A stretch of 64,000 nt of DNA from Lingula anatina (GCF_001039355.2 NW_019774847.1:487607-551606); one strand, 5' to 3'; positions 1 through 12,900 are shown, counted from the first letter of the stretch. Numbers and translations: made by a program. The notes: generated by a model from the sequence alone, not told the origin.

Positions 1-118
1 CCGTTGGTAACGAATCAAACAGACCCACCTCTTTTTCAACGACAATGTTAATAACACATTGAGCTCGGTATATACTGGTAATGTATATATATGTTATTTC
101 TGTCTCGAAAACCGGTAG
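1..118. repeat. 118-bp segment repeated at 10926-11043
   Basis: These bases match 10926-11043 in the same orientation with two visible mismatches. The match stops exactly at the N at 119. The other copy lies in RADIL intron 1. The simplest reading is the end of an overlapping allelic contig that was not merged; a dispersed repeat is possible but less likely, because the edge coincides with the gap. Confidence 0.85.
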
Positions 119-119
119 N
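119..119. other. Single-N contig join
   Basis: One undetermined base separates the 118-bp repeated segment from the OGFOD3 5' flank. A one-base N at the exact edge of a repeated segment is typical of a scaffolding join with no true gap length. Sequence to the left should not be assumed adjacent to OGFOD3. Confidence 0.75.
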
Positions 120-429
120 GTTTGGGTGCACTGTGTGTAAAAGACACAAGATGTCAGGACGCACCTACTCAAAATAAATACTCTTGGCTCCCCCTCCCCC
201 GTTCAATGTATACCTCGCTTTCGCTTTCGCCTTTCAAAACTCTTCTTAATATGGAGGTCAAGAATCTTACTTCCGCCGAAAACGTGTTTATTTTCAGAGC
301 AAAGTAAAACGTTTTATTTCATCCTGGTAATTCGATATAGCAGCATAAGCGCTGTTTAAAATAAATGTCATTTTAGAAGTTATGGGCTCTTGAACTTGAG
401 ATGCTTTGTGACGATAACGATTTAGCAAA
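120..429 (+). promoter_or_regulatory. 5' flank and probable 5' UTR of OGFOD3
   Basis: About 310 bp lie between the contig join and the OGFOD3 start codon. A pyrimidine-rich stretch sits near 188-200. I see no convincing TATA box and no coding similarity. The promoter may lie here or across the join. Confidence 0.4.
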
Positions 430-3400
430 ATGACAACAAGAAGAAGAAAGGCTGGGGAACCAACAGCTCAGAAAAGGTATTATTTATTTTCTTTGTGATT
501 CCTAACGTGTTTCAGACGTTCATGCTATGTTTCCTTTTGCAAACTGCAATAATGTCATTAACTGTCTTAAGATACCTCAATGTTTGAATTCTTATATCAT
601 TTTGTTATCTAGACTACAGGGGTAATCTAAGCCTACATGTATTTCTGTTCGTTCACAAATTTTTTTCTTGTATACATGTAATACATACACAACGCACAAT
701 ACACAAATTATATTCACAAGCATTTCATGAATCGAGTTACTGGTAAATAATGTCCCTTAAATTCAAATAAGGGATTAGCATACATTTAGATCAAATACAC
801 AAAGTTTTGCTCAGCACTTGCATAACTAGACTAGAGATACAGGTACTAGTACAGTACGTACCTGTTCATGCATGTACATGTAGTTTTTGAATTAATATAA
901 AATTTGTCCAGGGCACTGTTGGTAGTATTCTTATAAATATGTATCATGTGACCACTGTGCTTACTTTAAGTGTCCACGCGTAGTGAAATAAAGTCAGTGT
1001 GTATGCTAGTGACCTTCCAGTGCATTAGTATTCTGAGTAACAACAACAATATGACAAACACCTTGCACATTTCCACTTTTTTCTTTAGAGAAGCACATGT
1101 TCAGGAGGAAGAAGGAGACCGCCCTTATACAAGGGTTCTTCTGCAGGGTGCACTTGTTATTTGCTCATTACTAGTCATAAGGACTTTTGTTGATTTTGAG
1201 GAAAAAGAATATGGTCAGCTTGCCACAATAAATGAGGACATCCCTCATAGGTTCATTGAAGTTGGATGCTCATCAGATTATGACAAGGAAAAGGTAATGT
1301 TCAAAGGTAAGTGCTGTGATTGAATAACTTGCATTTTGGAAGCAGACTTGTTTATTTGTTGGTGCAATGTAGCATATTTGACAACATATAAGTTGTTTCA
1401 TGTCACTAATCCTATCTATAATCAAGTGTGCCTCTGCAAATTAAAGAATAGAAAAAGGTAACCTGACTGAATATGATGTATAGATTAGATTAGATTAGAT
1501 TAGCGTTGATTTCCAATCCAGGTTCCTACTGGATCCTCTTTATCGGACTCTTCCTCCAAAACTAACTTTTGGCTTCCGATGATGTTAATTTCGGACCTGA
1601 ATATAATACTTGAATATGATACAATTCAGTTAAATTGCAACTAACCAAATTTTATATTATTTGACAATGTTTCATTGTATGCAAAAATAAGGAAATTATT
1701 GCAAACAAATTTGTTGCAAAAGAAATACATGCACAACATTAACAAATTTTCTTGGTGCCTGTGTTCATGTTCTCTGGCTTCCCAACAGTTTTCAAACAAC
1801 CTCTTTCCCAACCTCCAAATAACACTGTAAGGCTTCATTCACATGGAAAGTCTATTTTCTAAATTCTATTTTCTATTCGCAGTATGTCTTGTGATCACGG
1901 TCTGTGCCCTGAATATCCCGCGGCGTAATTACTGGCAACGATTTTGTGCAACAACAAGACGAAGAAGATGAAGAAGCTATACACACGACAGATACGAGTG
2001 CAACCATCATGATCCGATGGCAAGCGTATCAGAATCTCCTCCGAGCACAGCCGAGAATTAATTACAGCTTTATATAAGTAACTGGCTCGCGCTGCCAGTA
2101 ATTACGCCGCGGGATATTCAGGGCACAGACCATGATCACAAGACATACCGCGAATAGAAAATAGAATTTAGAAAATAGACTTTCCATGTGAATGAAGCCT
2201 TAATTAATTTTTTTGTACCATTTTTATTTATTTATTTTCTATTTATTTATTTATTATAATTATTATTATTTTTTTTTTTTTGCTGTGGGTATTTAAGGTC
2301 TCTTCCATATGAAAAGAAAAATGGAAATAAAAAGCATGGTGTGTGTTTTGGCATTTTTTAGGTTGTATTCCATCTATATGTGGAAGGGTCATAATGGACC
2401 ACATAGTGACACGTGAGGAAGCAGCAAAATTACTAGAGTAGGTACATTTAACATGCCAAAATACGTTTGTCTGGTGATAATGAAAAGCAGCAGTTTTTTC
2501 AACAAAGATTTAACATATTTTCAAGAGTAATTCAAGTGAGTTAAGTAATAACTGTAACAGGGTTGCAAAAACAAAAAATGTCATCAAAAATATTTCTTAT
2601 AAGTCATCATATTTCTCAATTTTTTTGTTTTGAACAAATAATTTCAAACAATTTTTGTTGTCCTGTTTGAAAATAATTTTGCATGAATTTTTTTATTTGG
2701 TAGTTATCAGTAGAATGCTTTTCTGAGACTTGTCTATATTGGCAACGAAAATATTTTGGTAGGAAATGTCATATGCACAGCACCTTCATAATCAACCAAT
2801 TAGTTTAATCATTTTCTTAAGAATATCCACCATTCAAGTCATTCTGTTAGACTTAGTGTGTTGCACCTGCTTTAATCCCTTGTCTTTATTTGCAGTGTTG
2901 CCAAGAAAGGTCTTTCACTAGGAGGTTCCAATGGCGGAGTAAGTTCCACATAAATTATATTGTGTCTTCACTTGCTGTGGGACATATGCTTTATTAGAAA
3001 TCATACCTAATCATCTTTTCATGAGTCACCTGGGTCAGCAGATATCTATAATAACAGAAACAGCTCGAAATCGAAAAACAAAACTTTTGAAAAATTTGAA
3101 TGTTGCAAATTCTTTGATGCAACATTTTTCCAATGGAAACAGTGCTGTATTGATTTTACTTAAAAAAAAAAAAAAAAAAAACACTGCACATGGTTGAGAC
3201 ACAAAAAATTCTTAGTTCATGCTTAATTTGACTCAAGTTCTAGTAGTTCTCTAGACTACTTGTGGTCATCACATGTTGACAAGTTCAGAGGCATGATTTG
3301 CTTTGATGAAGTGTCATAAGGCTAGGCTAGTAAGGTTTGGATTTCACTTGCTCAGCTAGAAAAGTACATGGTGTAAGTTGGTACAAGTGTATTTGGAATA

Positions 3401-5503
3401 CTGGTAAAATATTACTGGTACATAACAGGAATACAGCATTGTTATACTATTGAAATTGCCAGATGTGTTTGTATTGGATCATTGCATGTAGTGCGTCTTA
3501 CTTAGATGACATCTTTTCTCCTTGAATTTTTTTTCTTTACTTCTTATAACTCAGCAGGTGTGCCTCACTATTTCAAATGAAGTAAATAAAAATGAGAGTG
3601 GTAGAAACTTTTAAAGGTGAATGCAAAATTCACCAAGGGGTGAAAATACTGTGAAGTTGCCCATTGTAAAGTGGTCTATGTTGTGTCTATTTTTTTTTCA
3701 GGCTTCCATTCTTGATCTTCATTCAGGTGCTCTTTCAAAAGGAGACAAATTTGTGGATATTTTCAGGTATTTTTGCAATAATCAAAGAGTGGATGCTTTT
3801 TTTAAAGTATCTTTAGCTGCTTTGAAGTTGTGAGTTATAAACAGATATTGTATTTACCATAATACTATAACCCATCAGATATGTTCAGATATAATCAATT
3901 TAGTTTAGACTATGTAAAAAGTATAGATAATAATACCTGCAACAACCCTGACCTCTGTATGAAAGTAGATTGCTAATTAAAAGATATCCATTGTGTTGAA
4001 TTAAAGCATATTTCACATTTGAGATATTGGCTGAAATATGTTGTGTAATTTTTCTTAGTTTACAGAAAACCAAAAGCATCAACATATTTACTGAGGATGA
4101 TTTCAAATTGTATACGTAAGTTTGACCACATTCATTTCTTTTTTTACAATATGTGAACTTTGTGTTGTGATAGTAGTTATATCTATACAGAAGGTTAATC
4201 TTTTGTACTTTGAATAAAAATAGAATTTATATATAGCTAAATAAATTAAATGTGAAAATTATAGTAATAAATGAAATAATGTTTTGTTTGTAATAGACAA
4301 ATCGAAAGTTTTAACTTTAAATAAAGAGGTTAGTCAACTTATCGCCAGAAAGCAAGGTTTTGCAAAAAACTAAAAAAAAATAATTTGTTTGAAATTTGAG
4401 AGCAATTACCATAACACAAATTTATCCTTCTTTCAGGCGAGTGAAGGATCGTATCCAACACACTATAACAGCCGAGTTTGGCATCCCTAGAGAAAAACTG
4501 TTCCTCACAAATCCAACATTTTTTTCCCAAATGACAACAAAACCAGCCCAGACTGTTCATGATGAGTATTGGCATCCACATGTTGATAAGGTACAAATTA
4601 AAATTATTGTGTACTACATTCATGGTCTGTTTGTGCACTAAACATTACATGCTGAAGAAAAGCAGGCTATTTTCAGTTTTTAATGGGTTGTAATTTATTT
4701 CAACACTTAATGTCAATGAGTTCTGCAATGACTGGACCACTTGTTCTCTATCAATTCCCAAAGGGAAAAAAATGCATTTATTAAGAAATTTATAGTAACT
4801 GTGCTGCCAAAGTACAAATACATATTGGTATTCTACTTATTATGAACCTCCAAGTAAAATTATGTTTTAGAACATTCTCTAATTTAAAGGTTAAATTTGT
4901 CATTTCAGGAGACGTATGGATCTTTTCATTACACCTCTTTACTCTACCTCTCAGAGTATGGCACAGACTTCAAAGGAGGGAGATTTGTGTTTGTAGACAA
5001 GGATATTAACAAGACAGTGGATCCAAAGCGTGGTACGTTCTTAAAACATGTAAATGTTGCATGAAAAAGAAGTCATATGAATGAATTATATCATAACAAT
5101 GATGCCTTAAGTCAGATTCTATGCACTTTTTCACAGATAATGATGCACATGCACCTTTAAACCATTCCCCGCTGGTCATGGTTTCGTGCCTTTTCCTGGT
5201 GATGCTCATGTGAGGTTAGCTCATTTCGGCTGGTCATGTGTGACCATGCATGCATGTCATTATCTGCGAAAAGGTGAATTAAGAGTTGAAGTGTACACAA
5301 TTTGCAGACTTGTAAACAACGTGCAATACACTGACTTTTTTTTAATTACTGAAATTATTATTCCAGGCCGTCTCTCTTTCTTCACATCTGGTTCTGAAAA
5401 TCTTCATTATGTGGAAAAATTGACCAGTGGTACAAGATACGCCATCACTGTCTCTTTCACATGTAATCCACAGCGAGCTATTGATGATCCAACATTGAGG
5501 TGA
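430..5503 (+). CDS. OGFOD3: OGFOD3: 2-oxoglutarate and iron-dependent oxygenase domain protein 3, 9 exons, complete
   Basis: Exons: 430-476, 1089-1306, 2362-2437, 2896-2938, 3702-3766, 4059-4115, 4437-4590, 4909-5032, 5367-5503. Together they give 921 nt and 306 residues (the human protein is about 319). The N-terminus is short and basic, followed by one membrane segment (about residues 29-46), suggesting a type II endomembrane protein. The dioxygenase fold shows the HxD pair H217/D219, the distal iron ligand H275 and R285 as the probable 2-oxoglutarate carboxylate ligand. Blocks shared with human OGFOD3 include GGASILDLHSGALS, HDEYWHPHVDK, FFTSGSENLH and GTRYAIT. The family resembles prolyl 4-hydroxylases, but the substrate is unknown. 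The start has A at -3. The exon 3 donor is GTAGGT; reading past it meets TAG. Exon 2 has a second possible donor at 1294, which would shift the frame. Confidence 0.95.
1481..1503. repeat. Short (TAGAT)n tandem repeat
   Basis: Four units of a five-base TAGAT repeat plus a partial unit lie in OGFOD3 intron 2. It is an ordinary short tandem repeat. Confidence 0.8.
1830..2200. mobile_element. MITE-like hairpin element with 108-bp terminal inverted repeats
   Basis: The left arm (1830-1937) and right arm (2093-2200) are reverse complements over 108 bp with about two mismatches. They flank 155 bp of unique sequence with no transposase reading frame. Ends are AGGCTTCATTC and its complement. A TA dinucleotide flanks both sides (1828-1829 and 2201-2202), consistent with a TA target-site duplication. 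Near-perfect long inverted repeats with no coding capacity fit a non-autonomous DNA transposon, and the low divergence implies a recent insertion. It lies in OGFOD3 intron 2, clear of both splice sites. The superfamily is not determined. Confidence 0.85.
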
Positions 5504-6685
5504 AGTTTGGTTAGGAGTTCAGAGATGAGACATATCTACTTGTTTACAAAATTGTCTATTTGAGGACAGCTTTAAAGCACAGTTTTTTCCCCTACAGTTG
5601 TACCTAGGTTTTGATTTTTTTTTAAACCTTACCACTTTTATCCCCAGGGCAATAGCAGTAGTATTGTGCAATGGATCTTAAAAGCAGCAGGATCTTAAAA
5701 CATTTTATTTATGGGGATGTTGATGCAAAAAAATTTCTGGATGGCTTCACCGATTTTCTAATAGTGTCTGACTTTATCTAATATATACTGCAAATTTTTC
5801 ACTTTGAGTAAATGTGCCATGTGTGAGCCGTTACATCATTTGTTAAGAAAGGATGCAGTCTCTGATGCAAGTTAAGTTTATTCACAAAGACAAGGAGAAT
5901 ATTAGAGCCAATAAAATTTACATATGTGATCTCTTAACAATCTCAATGGTTGTACTGCTCTTTTGTTAACACTGACATATATGTGCTAAGGTAGGCACTT
6001 TCAAAACAAGTAGAGGTACTAGTACTTCTGTTGTATAAAATAAAATGTAACATTTGCATTGTGTGGTGCTGTTAAAAGGACAACTTTTTCACCCCTAGGT
6101 ATGCAAGGGTATGAAAGGGTAATGTCACTTTCTGGTCATTTTCAGTCATTTTTGTGCATGTTGATAATATAGGGGTTCACAAGGGATGCAGGTATTATCA
6201 GCCGGGTTTTGACATCACTGTTGCAAGTGTTGGTCTCCCCATTACCACGGCAGAGAGTGCCAAACAAGTGACATCTCTGCATTAATAGGTATTAACAGTG
6301 GCAGAGATCTATACCCTGCATCTCTCAATTACCCCTGATGAGATCAAAGTGCACAGAAAATGAAAATTATCCATTTTATTTCTTACTTTTGAGATACGTG
6401 TCTATAATTGTGAATTATGCTAAAAAGATCCATGTTTTCTTTCTTCATAAAATGTGGAACTCCTTCAGCTTGTGCATAATAGTAGAGTTAGTAGTCGATT
6501 TGTGCATAGTATTCACAACCAGATGCTATGCACTGGTTTCATGAAATGAGAAAGTACATGTAGAGTTTCAGGAATTTGTTGGTATTTCTTGATTATGATA
6601 GGAAATTTTTTGTGATGTTACTTTTGTAACCGCATTTATATGCATTTTTGTTGTATTTTCTGTCCCAGGAAGTGTATGAAATAAA
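5504..6685 (+). promoter_or_regulatory. OGFOD3 3' UTR with AATAAA signal at 6680-6685
   Basis: The region after the OGFOD3 stop is AT-rich and has no coding similarity. A canonical AATAAA at 6680-6685 is the best candidate poly(A) signal, giving a 3' UTR of about 1.2 kb. Transcript data would be needed to exclude an earlier end. Confidence 0.45.
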
Positions 6686-9592
6686 TTTTGGCCATTTTGA
6701 ATGTCCAGTGTTACCTTTGCCTTTATATTTCTATTTGAAATACAGGTGGTACATGTAGTGTGTTATGGCAGTGGTTTGCAAATAATTTATATGATTAATT
6801 CTTAAGATGTGGATATTGGTATTCAAGCCTATAAAAATTGACTCTCAAGTCAAAAGAGGATAAGTTAATTGTTGCTTAAATTTTTTGTTTGTTACAACAG
6901 TTGCATATCTCCATATGGTTTCCACGAAGCAGATTTTCGATTTGAATGTGCTAGTTGAGACAAACACAATCACAAAGCTTGGTCGCAGTCAATTTCACAC
7001 CAGTGAAGACAGAACCAATTAACTAATATGATAACAGCAAGGTTTATTATCCACGTTTATTTTCACGTTGTATTCAGGGAGTAGGGCTATTGAAAATGCA
7101 AATCAGACTGATGCCTTACGTCGAAAACTGAACGTGCATTTTTGTCACACTGTCAATTATAATACGTTTCTATTTTCTTGTCTTTGGCATCTCTTCTACC
7201 GTCACCCGGTGTAGTCCAAAGATCTTGAGAAAAACGTGCAGACGATCGGGCTATATTGAATTTCCAGAGCTATTCTGTTATGTTTATGAATATTTTCTAG
7301 AATGTCCTGGGGCAAAGGTCCAATCGATGCCCATTCTAATGTCTGAAAACTTAGCAGCTTTTTGCTGCTGAATCTATAGCTAATCGTAAATCTATACTGG
7401 CTTCTTATAAGCTGTTAAAGCCTTTCCCCTTTAACCCCTGGGTTTGTTCAGTAAATACGGTGAAACCTCAATAAACGTGCAATATTTGTACAGCTATAAC
7501 CGCGGACACATCCTAGCGTAAGCTGAAGAGCGAAAATAAAAACAAAAGCCAAAGAATTCCGATAGTTCTATTGAAGTTTGCTCTTCGATTGGTATTGTTT
7601 GTGCAGTAAGGATAGCTTGTGACTTTCCCGCTAACCATCGCCACAGATCGCCCTCCGTGGTTTCACAAGGACCTTTAAAGCTGTAGACAAACATAACCGA
7701 AGTGGCCTGTCACTTTTCAACTGGTGTAGCACAGTAACAGAAGAATATTACAACACCGGTAAGTAACTTTGAAAATTGTCAGCAAATTTGCTTGATTTTT
7801 CTATTTAGCTTACAGCCAAAATATTGCTTTCACGTATATACAGTGTGCTTTACCCAATTTTACGCTCTCCGTGTATCTAAAGTTAGTTTCTGAGCCATAT
7901 AAAGTAGCGGGTTCTTGTTAGCATTAGTGCCATTGGCGGTGCACCTCATTAAAACGACATCGATCTTCACGGGGACGTTCATTTTATATGTTGTAACAGA
8001 CTCCTTTTAAAAACGTATTGTCTAGCATTTTGTAGTAAACTGAATACCTAAAATTATTTACCGTGTTTGCATTCGACCTTGCCATTCATAATACGGCTTT
8101 ATAGCTTTTAAATTTGACTTGTTTATAAAACTTATTTATAATAAAAAATTGGGTGTGTTTTTTGGCTAAAACTGAATACCTAAAATTATTTACCATGTTT
8201 GCTTTCGACCTTGTCATTCATAATACGGCTTTATAGCTTTTAAATTTGACCTGTTTATAAAACGTATTTACAATAAAAAAATTAGGCGTTTTTTTTTTTT
8301 TTTTTTTTTTTTTTGCTAAAAAAAAACAAATTATTTCACGATTTGCTATTCTAAATTTTGTACTGCCAAGGCCTATTTTAAACAAGCACATATTTTGTCA
8401 TTGCCTTGATGATATCAAACAAATTAAAATTTTAAGTCAAAATGTCCTTGAACTCAATTTTACAATCAACATTCCTTTCTAATACATCAAAAATCGAATT
8501 GGTCGTGGATGAATGGGCTGGGTCGATCAAATATTCCGTCAGATCAACTTTGGCCAGTAGCAACCAACTTCTGCTCTGGTAAGAACTATTATTCCATCTT
8601 AATAAATCTTTTTCTCTCTCTTTCTCTCTTTTCTCAATGGAAATGAAGTCCTAGTTATTTTTATCGAGAGGCGCGAATAAAACGGGGATTTGGCGCTGTT
8701 CACTATTAACCTTGAAGTAAAACCCCTGAAATAATTTATGTAATAGCACTTGACCCATAGGTATTACGAGTTACCACTTCGATTTCTTTTTATTTCCCTA
8801 AACCAAAATGATAAATAATGAATGGTGTTCAGATGTTTGACTAGCGCTGGTCAAATAGAAAACGCACGTCGATGTAACCGACCAGCTTCTATTAACTGCA
8901 TGTACTACTATAGTAGGGAATTGCAAACAGCGTTTTAATTATGAATTTTGAGTTAGAAGTCATTGAAGGTGTCATTTTTGTGTCAAATCGTATTTGCATT
9001 TTTCGGGAAACACACACACATATACTGGTTTGTACATTATAACAAAACCGATCAAGTCTTTTCCCACTGCGCGGCTTTCTTTTGAAATATTTCGAGGCAA
9101 ACGTTAATCCTGTTTGGTTAGTACGGTAAACAGTATGTGACAAACCAGGAATAGGTGGCATTTCCTTACTAGGGCTTCGGTAACAAAACCGCCAGTTGAT
9201 GTACGGTGTTCTGAAAAAAAAAACACCCATGATTTTGGATGGAGATACTACAGCACATAAACTTGTACTGGGCGGCTGGACTGTGTACGCATGCCCCGTG
9301 TGAGCTGGTGATATGATATTCAATACTCGGCTATCTTAAATCAATTCTCCTCACGTCCCGCAGTTTGCCCATGTTGGAGATGATACAAGGTACTGTGGCA
9401 CATTAGGTGGAATATAACAAACACTCGCAGCGGACAGTAATTGAGGAATACTACTGCGCAAACGGCGCTCACTTATCCTGAGATTTTTGCATTTTTCAAC
9501 GCTGTTTGTCATTCAATGAACTTGGATCAAGTGGAAGTAACCATGCATACAGTACAGGGGTAGCTGCTGTCTTAAAGTTGAAAACGCGCGCC
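6686..9592. other. OGFOD3-RADIL intergenic region
   Basis: No homologous protein is recognised on either strand. A consensus-like donor (CG then GTAAGTAA) at about 7759-7766 on the + strand could end a noncoding RADIL first exon, but nothing proves it. The stretch also holds a 132-bp tandem duplication (8037-8318) and a long T run. The open frame at 8892-9323 on the - strand shows no family signature and looks accidental. Confidence 0.5.
8037..8318. repeat. Two-copy tandem duplication, 132-bp period
   Basis: Copy 1 (8037-8168) and copy 2 (8169-8318) share the same sequence with scattered substitutions. The second copy is lengthened by a T homopolymer of about 25 bases at 8289-8314. Both units begin AAACTGAATACC. 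It is noncoding and lies upstream of RADIL. Confidence 0.85.
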
Positions 9593-9664
9593 ATGGCTCC
9601 CTTCGCTTGTTCCTCTGATGGCAAGGTATACACTACATGCGATTGTTACCGAGATTTTGGCTAG
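9593..9664 (+). CDS. Upstream ORF or alternative first exon of RADIL
   Basis: An ATG in strong context (GCGCCATGG) opens a 23-codon frame ending at TAG 9662-9664, 31 bp before the RADIL start. It could act as an inhibitory upstream ORF. Alternatively, GT at 9626 directly after codon 11 (AAG) is in phase 0, the phase needed to join RADIL exon 2 at 11587. That would give a shorter N-terminus that skips exon 1. That donor (GTATAC) is weak. No homology supports the peptide. Confidence 0.35.
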   Translation: MAPFACSSDGKVYTTCDCYRDFG

Positions 9665-9695
9665 TTTGCACCCGTAGCCACAAGTAAGTACCAAA

Positions 9696-9977
9696 ATGTC
9701 ACAAATGTCGCCTTCTCTGTTAGAAGAACTACAGAAGGGGAACGAAGCCCCGGGACTGTTTCAGAGTAAACGGTCCAATTTGAACATGCTTGTCAACTCT
9801 CAGGTATTGGCGCACCTACAAAGTCTTCACGAGCAAGCCAAGGAGGAGAATGAAGAAGTGTGTGAAGAAGGGACGACAGAAGAGGTTTTGGCTGACCGGG
9901 AGCAACTAATGGAAAGGATCAATAACTATAATCGACGCGTCGCCCTTGAAGCTTTTAAAATTCGTCTTGTAGAGGAG
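9696..9977 (+). CDS. RADIL: RADIL exon 1: acidic N-terminus
   Basis: This exon encodes 94 residues from the first ATG after an in-frame stop. It is rich in Glu and Leu from residue 46 onward, suggesting a helix, with no named domain. It ends in phase 0 at a GTATGT donor. A second ATG lies three codons in. Confidence 0.75.
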
Positions 9978-12900
9978 GTATGTCTCATTGTTACAGCTAT
10001 GTTTTCCTTTAAATTTTAAACTATTCATTCTCTTATTATTTTGAATATTTAAATTCAATGTGACATTAAAAGCCTCTTTTTAAAAAATTCAAATTTCTTG
10101 TTGGATACTTGCAAGTCAGAGTACATAAAACACTCGAAAAATGGTTGTAAAGTTTTTTCCTTATATAAGTTATATTCAACACCGAATAAGGGCGTCTAAC
10201 AAATGTATGTTGCGTGTAAAGGAGTAACTCTTTTATTTGTTATTCTATCGACAGTGTTTGAATGCCAGCATTCATAATGGGGTGCAATTCTATCGAAATG
10301 ATCAAATTACTAACAGAGCACTTGAAATTATAATGAGAGGTAGCTCTTGTGTTCAAATTCATGTCGAGCATCAGGTCCTGTCGAGTGACACCGAAGCCAG
10401 CATAATCTGTGTTATCAATTCATTTAGCCTCCCTCTTACTTTTGCACTTGAAATCTGGTATTGCATCTTTTTTCTTTTCAAATTCAGCCAGAGCGCATAC
10501 AGACTTTTGAATTCCCTGTCGTTCTTCTCTTCACATTTTCCATTTCTTTTCCTTCTTGAACTTTTTAACGGGACCCAAAGGGGTAGGAAAGGTTGATAGA
10601 CAAGAACAAATGATATAATCATTTTGTCTTTAATTCAATAAGTTCATCTTAATACGCAGCAATACTTGTATTGATACTCCTGTTCGAGACTGTATATTTA
10701 AATTAAGTGAAATGCAAGGGTCGGCTGAAATATAGGGAACAGAAACTTGTATTTCATGGGTTAAAAATCAGTTAGCAGCTCGAGGGCTCGAGGTTCGACG
10801 AGTGCTGGAATACTATCGATGGCGCAGGAATAATTCGCTCTGTATTATTTCACTCAAAAATGCCATGAACAGCCCCTTTAATGATGGCAAAAATATATCA
10901 CTGCTTTAGTTACAGCGATCCTAGGCCGTTGGTAACGAATCAAACAGATCCACCTCTTTTTCAACGACAATGTTAATAACACATTGAGCTCGGTATATAC
11001 TGCTAATGTATATATATGTTATTTCTGTCTCGAAAACCGGTAGCGCGATCCGATCTATCGGTGAATTCGGGATCCTTCGGTACCGCTTCTGGTAGTTGGG
11101 TAGGTCTGATTATTCATAATTTTCAGTCTTGCTATATGCGCCTATTGTCACTTTTTTCATGATGAGAAAATTGCAGATATAATTACTTACAAAAGAGTTC
11201 ATGTCTTAACTGCTATCAACTTCTTGCGCTGAGGAAAAGTGACCATGAAGTCTGTGCAGGGAAAAGTGTGTCTACGTGGGACTTCATTGACTCACCTTGA
11301 TACAGTGGACATAAATTACTATTGGTTTTTGCCAACAATACGTTCAACGCACAACCGCACCTTAATTGAATATTTATTTTATCTGTTTATCTTCATGGGT
11401 TACTTAATTAACGCTCACAGTTGCTATTGGCTTTAATTGACCGTGATTAGCAAGGCCATTGTAAATTAATCGACATTTTATTTCTACACGCTTGAAGTGG
11501 ACGAATGAACTTCTGGCAGAATGCTAGAATGGCGTTGTCCCTCTTACACGCATGGTGAAATAATTTCTATATTTTTATTCTTTTAGACACAAGATAATAA
11601 GTTGGATCACATCTTTGAGGGAGTTCTACGGTTTTACTATGCCAGAGGACAAGAAAACTTGACCAAGGCTGTTAAGTTAACAAATAAGACTACTGTGGAT
11701 AGTTTGCTTCCTGAACTAATAGAGAAGTTCAACATCAACAACCACAGTGACTGTAGTGATTCCACTCACCACTTGCACGTTGTGCTTGACGGAGGTAAGG
11801 CACAGTTATGTAATTGTACAGTAAAATTACATGTGGCAGTGTATCTTTGAAGCAAGTTAGGAAAGTCTAAACGATAACAACACCGAGGCCCTTCCATAAT
11901 ATATTAGGCTGAATTATTTCTAGACCCTCAAGTTGTATTTTATTGTGCGTGCAAGTGCGTGCATAAAATATGAATCTCTAGCAAGTAGCCTACATGTGCA
12001 TATAGTACTTGAAGCTCCGTATATTTTATTATCTGAAAGAGATAAACTTATACTGCCACCTTAGTGGGATTGTTGTGCACCTTTCTTTTCAATCTGTCGC
12101 AGAGGGTCTGCCCAGGTGACGGCTGATGATAGGTATTGTTGTGTCAATATTTGATATCGCGGCTTCTATACACTCTGCGATGCTAGTGCTCAGGTCTTTT
12201 CCCCAGTGCTATAGTTGTATATACACACCTGGAAGATTACTCTATCAAAGAGTATTCAAAGGCGAGAATAGTTTATATCGACAGCTATAAAGGTGAATTG
12301 GAAACGATACAAATGCTTAATATCCCTAGGGCCTTGGCACCATACCTGTACTACAGTACATAAAGGGAAACAGAGAGGTCTTGGTTAATGATGAAGAGGT
12401 GGCTGTTATGCCCATAAACACAGGTGAATCAAAGATGTCCATTTGGAGGTGAAATTCTCGACCCAATACACCACACGCCTCTGGTTAAACAGAGCAAATG
12501 TTGCCGTTTGTTTCTGCCATTGTAGCATTTAAAAGGCAAAATATTATTTTAAAAAATCTTTCAAAAAAGGGAAATCCAAACAACGTACAACGAGAGGTCG
12601 GTTCTTTTTCTTACTTCACGTATTTCGGAGATTTTCGAATGAAGGTGGGGTTTAAAGTGACACAGGGAGTCTCTGTTCTAAAAGGTGATAAATTGGTGGT
12701 ATGTATGGGATTTTACCACAGTGTGTAAGCAATTGCACATGCAATGTTGTTTTCTCCTCATTCATCACTTGATTTGAATCAAATTTTGAATCAAACAAAT
12801 GTAAATAAAGAAAGATATACACGAATTTGATTTACTTTAATGATACAACTGACACAAGATTTCCATTTTTCCACACACAGTGTAACCAAAGCAACCAAAC

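Noticed and set aside
1481-1503. Telomere-like repeat
   Set aside because: The unit is TAGAT, too short and not a known telomere motif.
8892-9323. 143-codon open frame on the - strand upstream of RADIL
   Set aside because: No family signature, no good ATG context and no splice or conservation evidence; likely chance.
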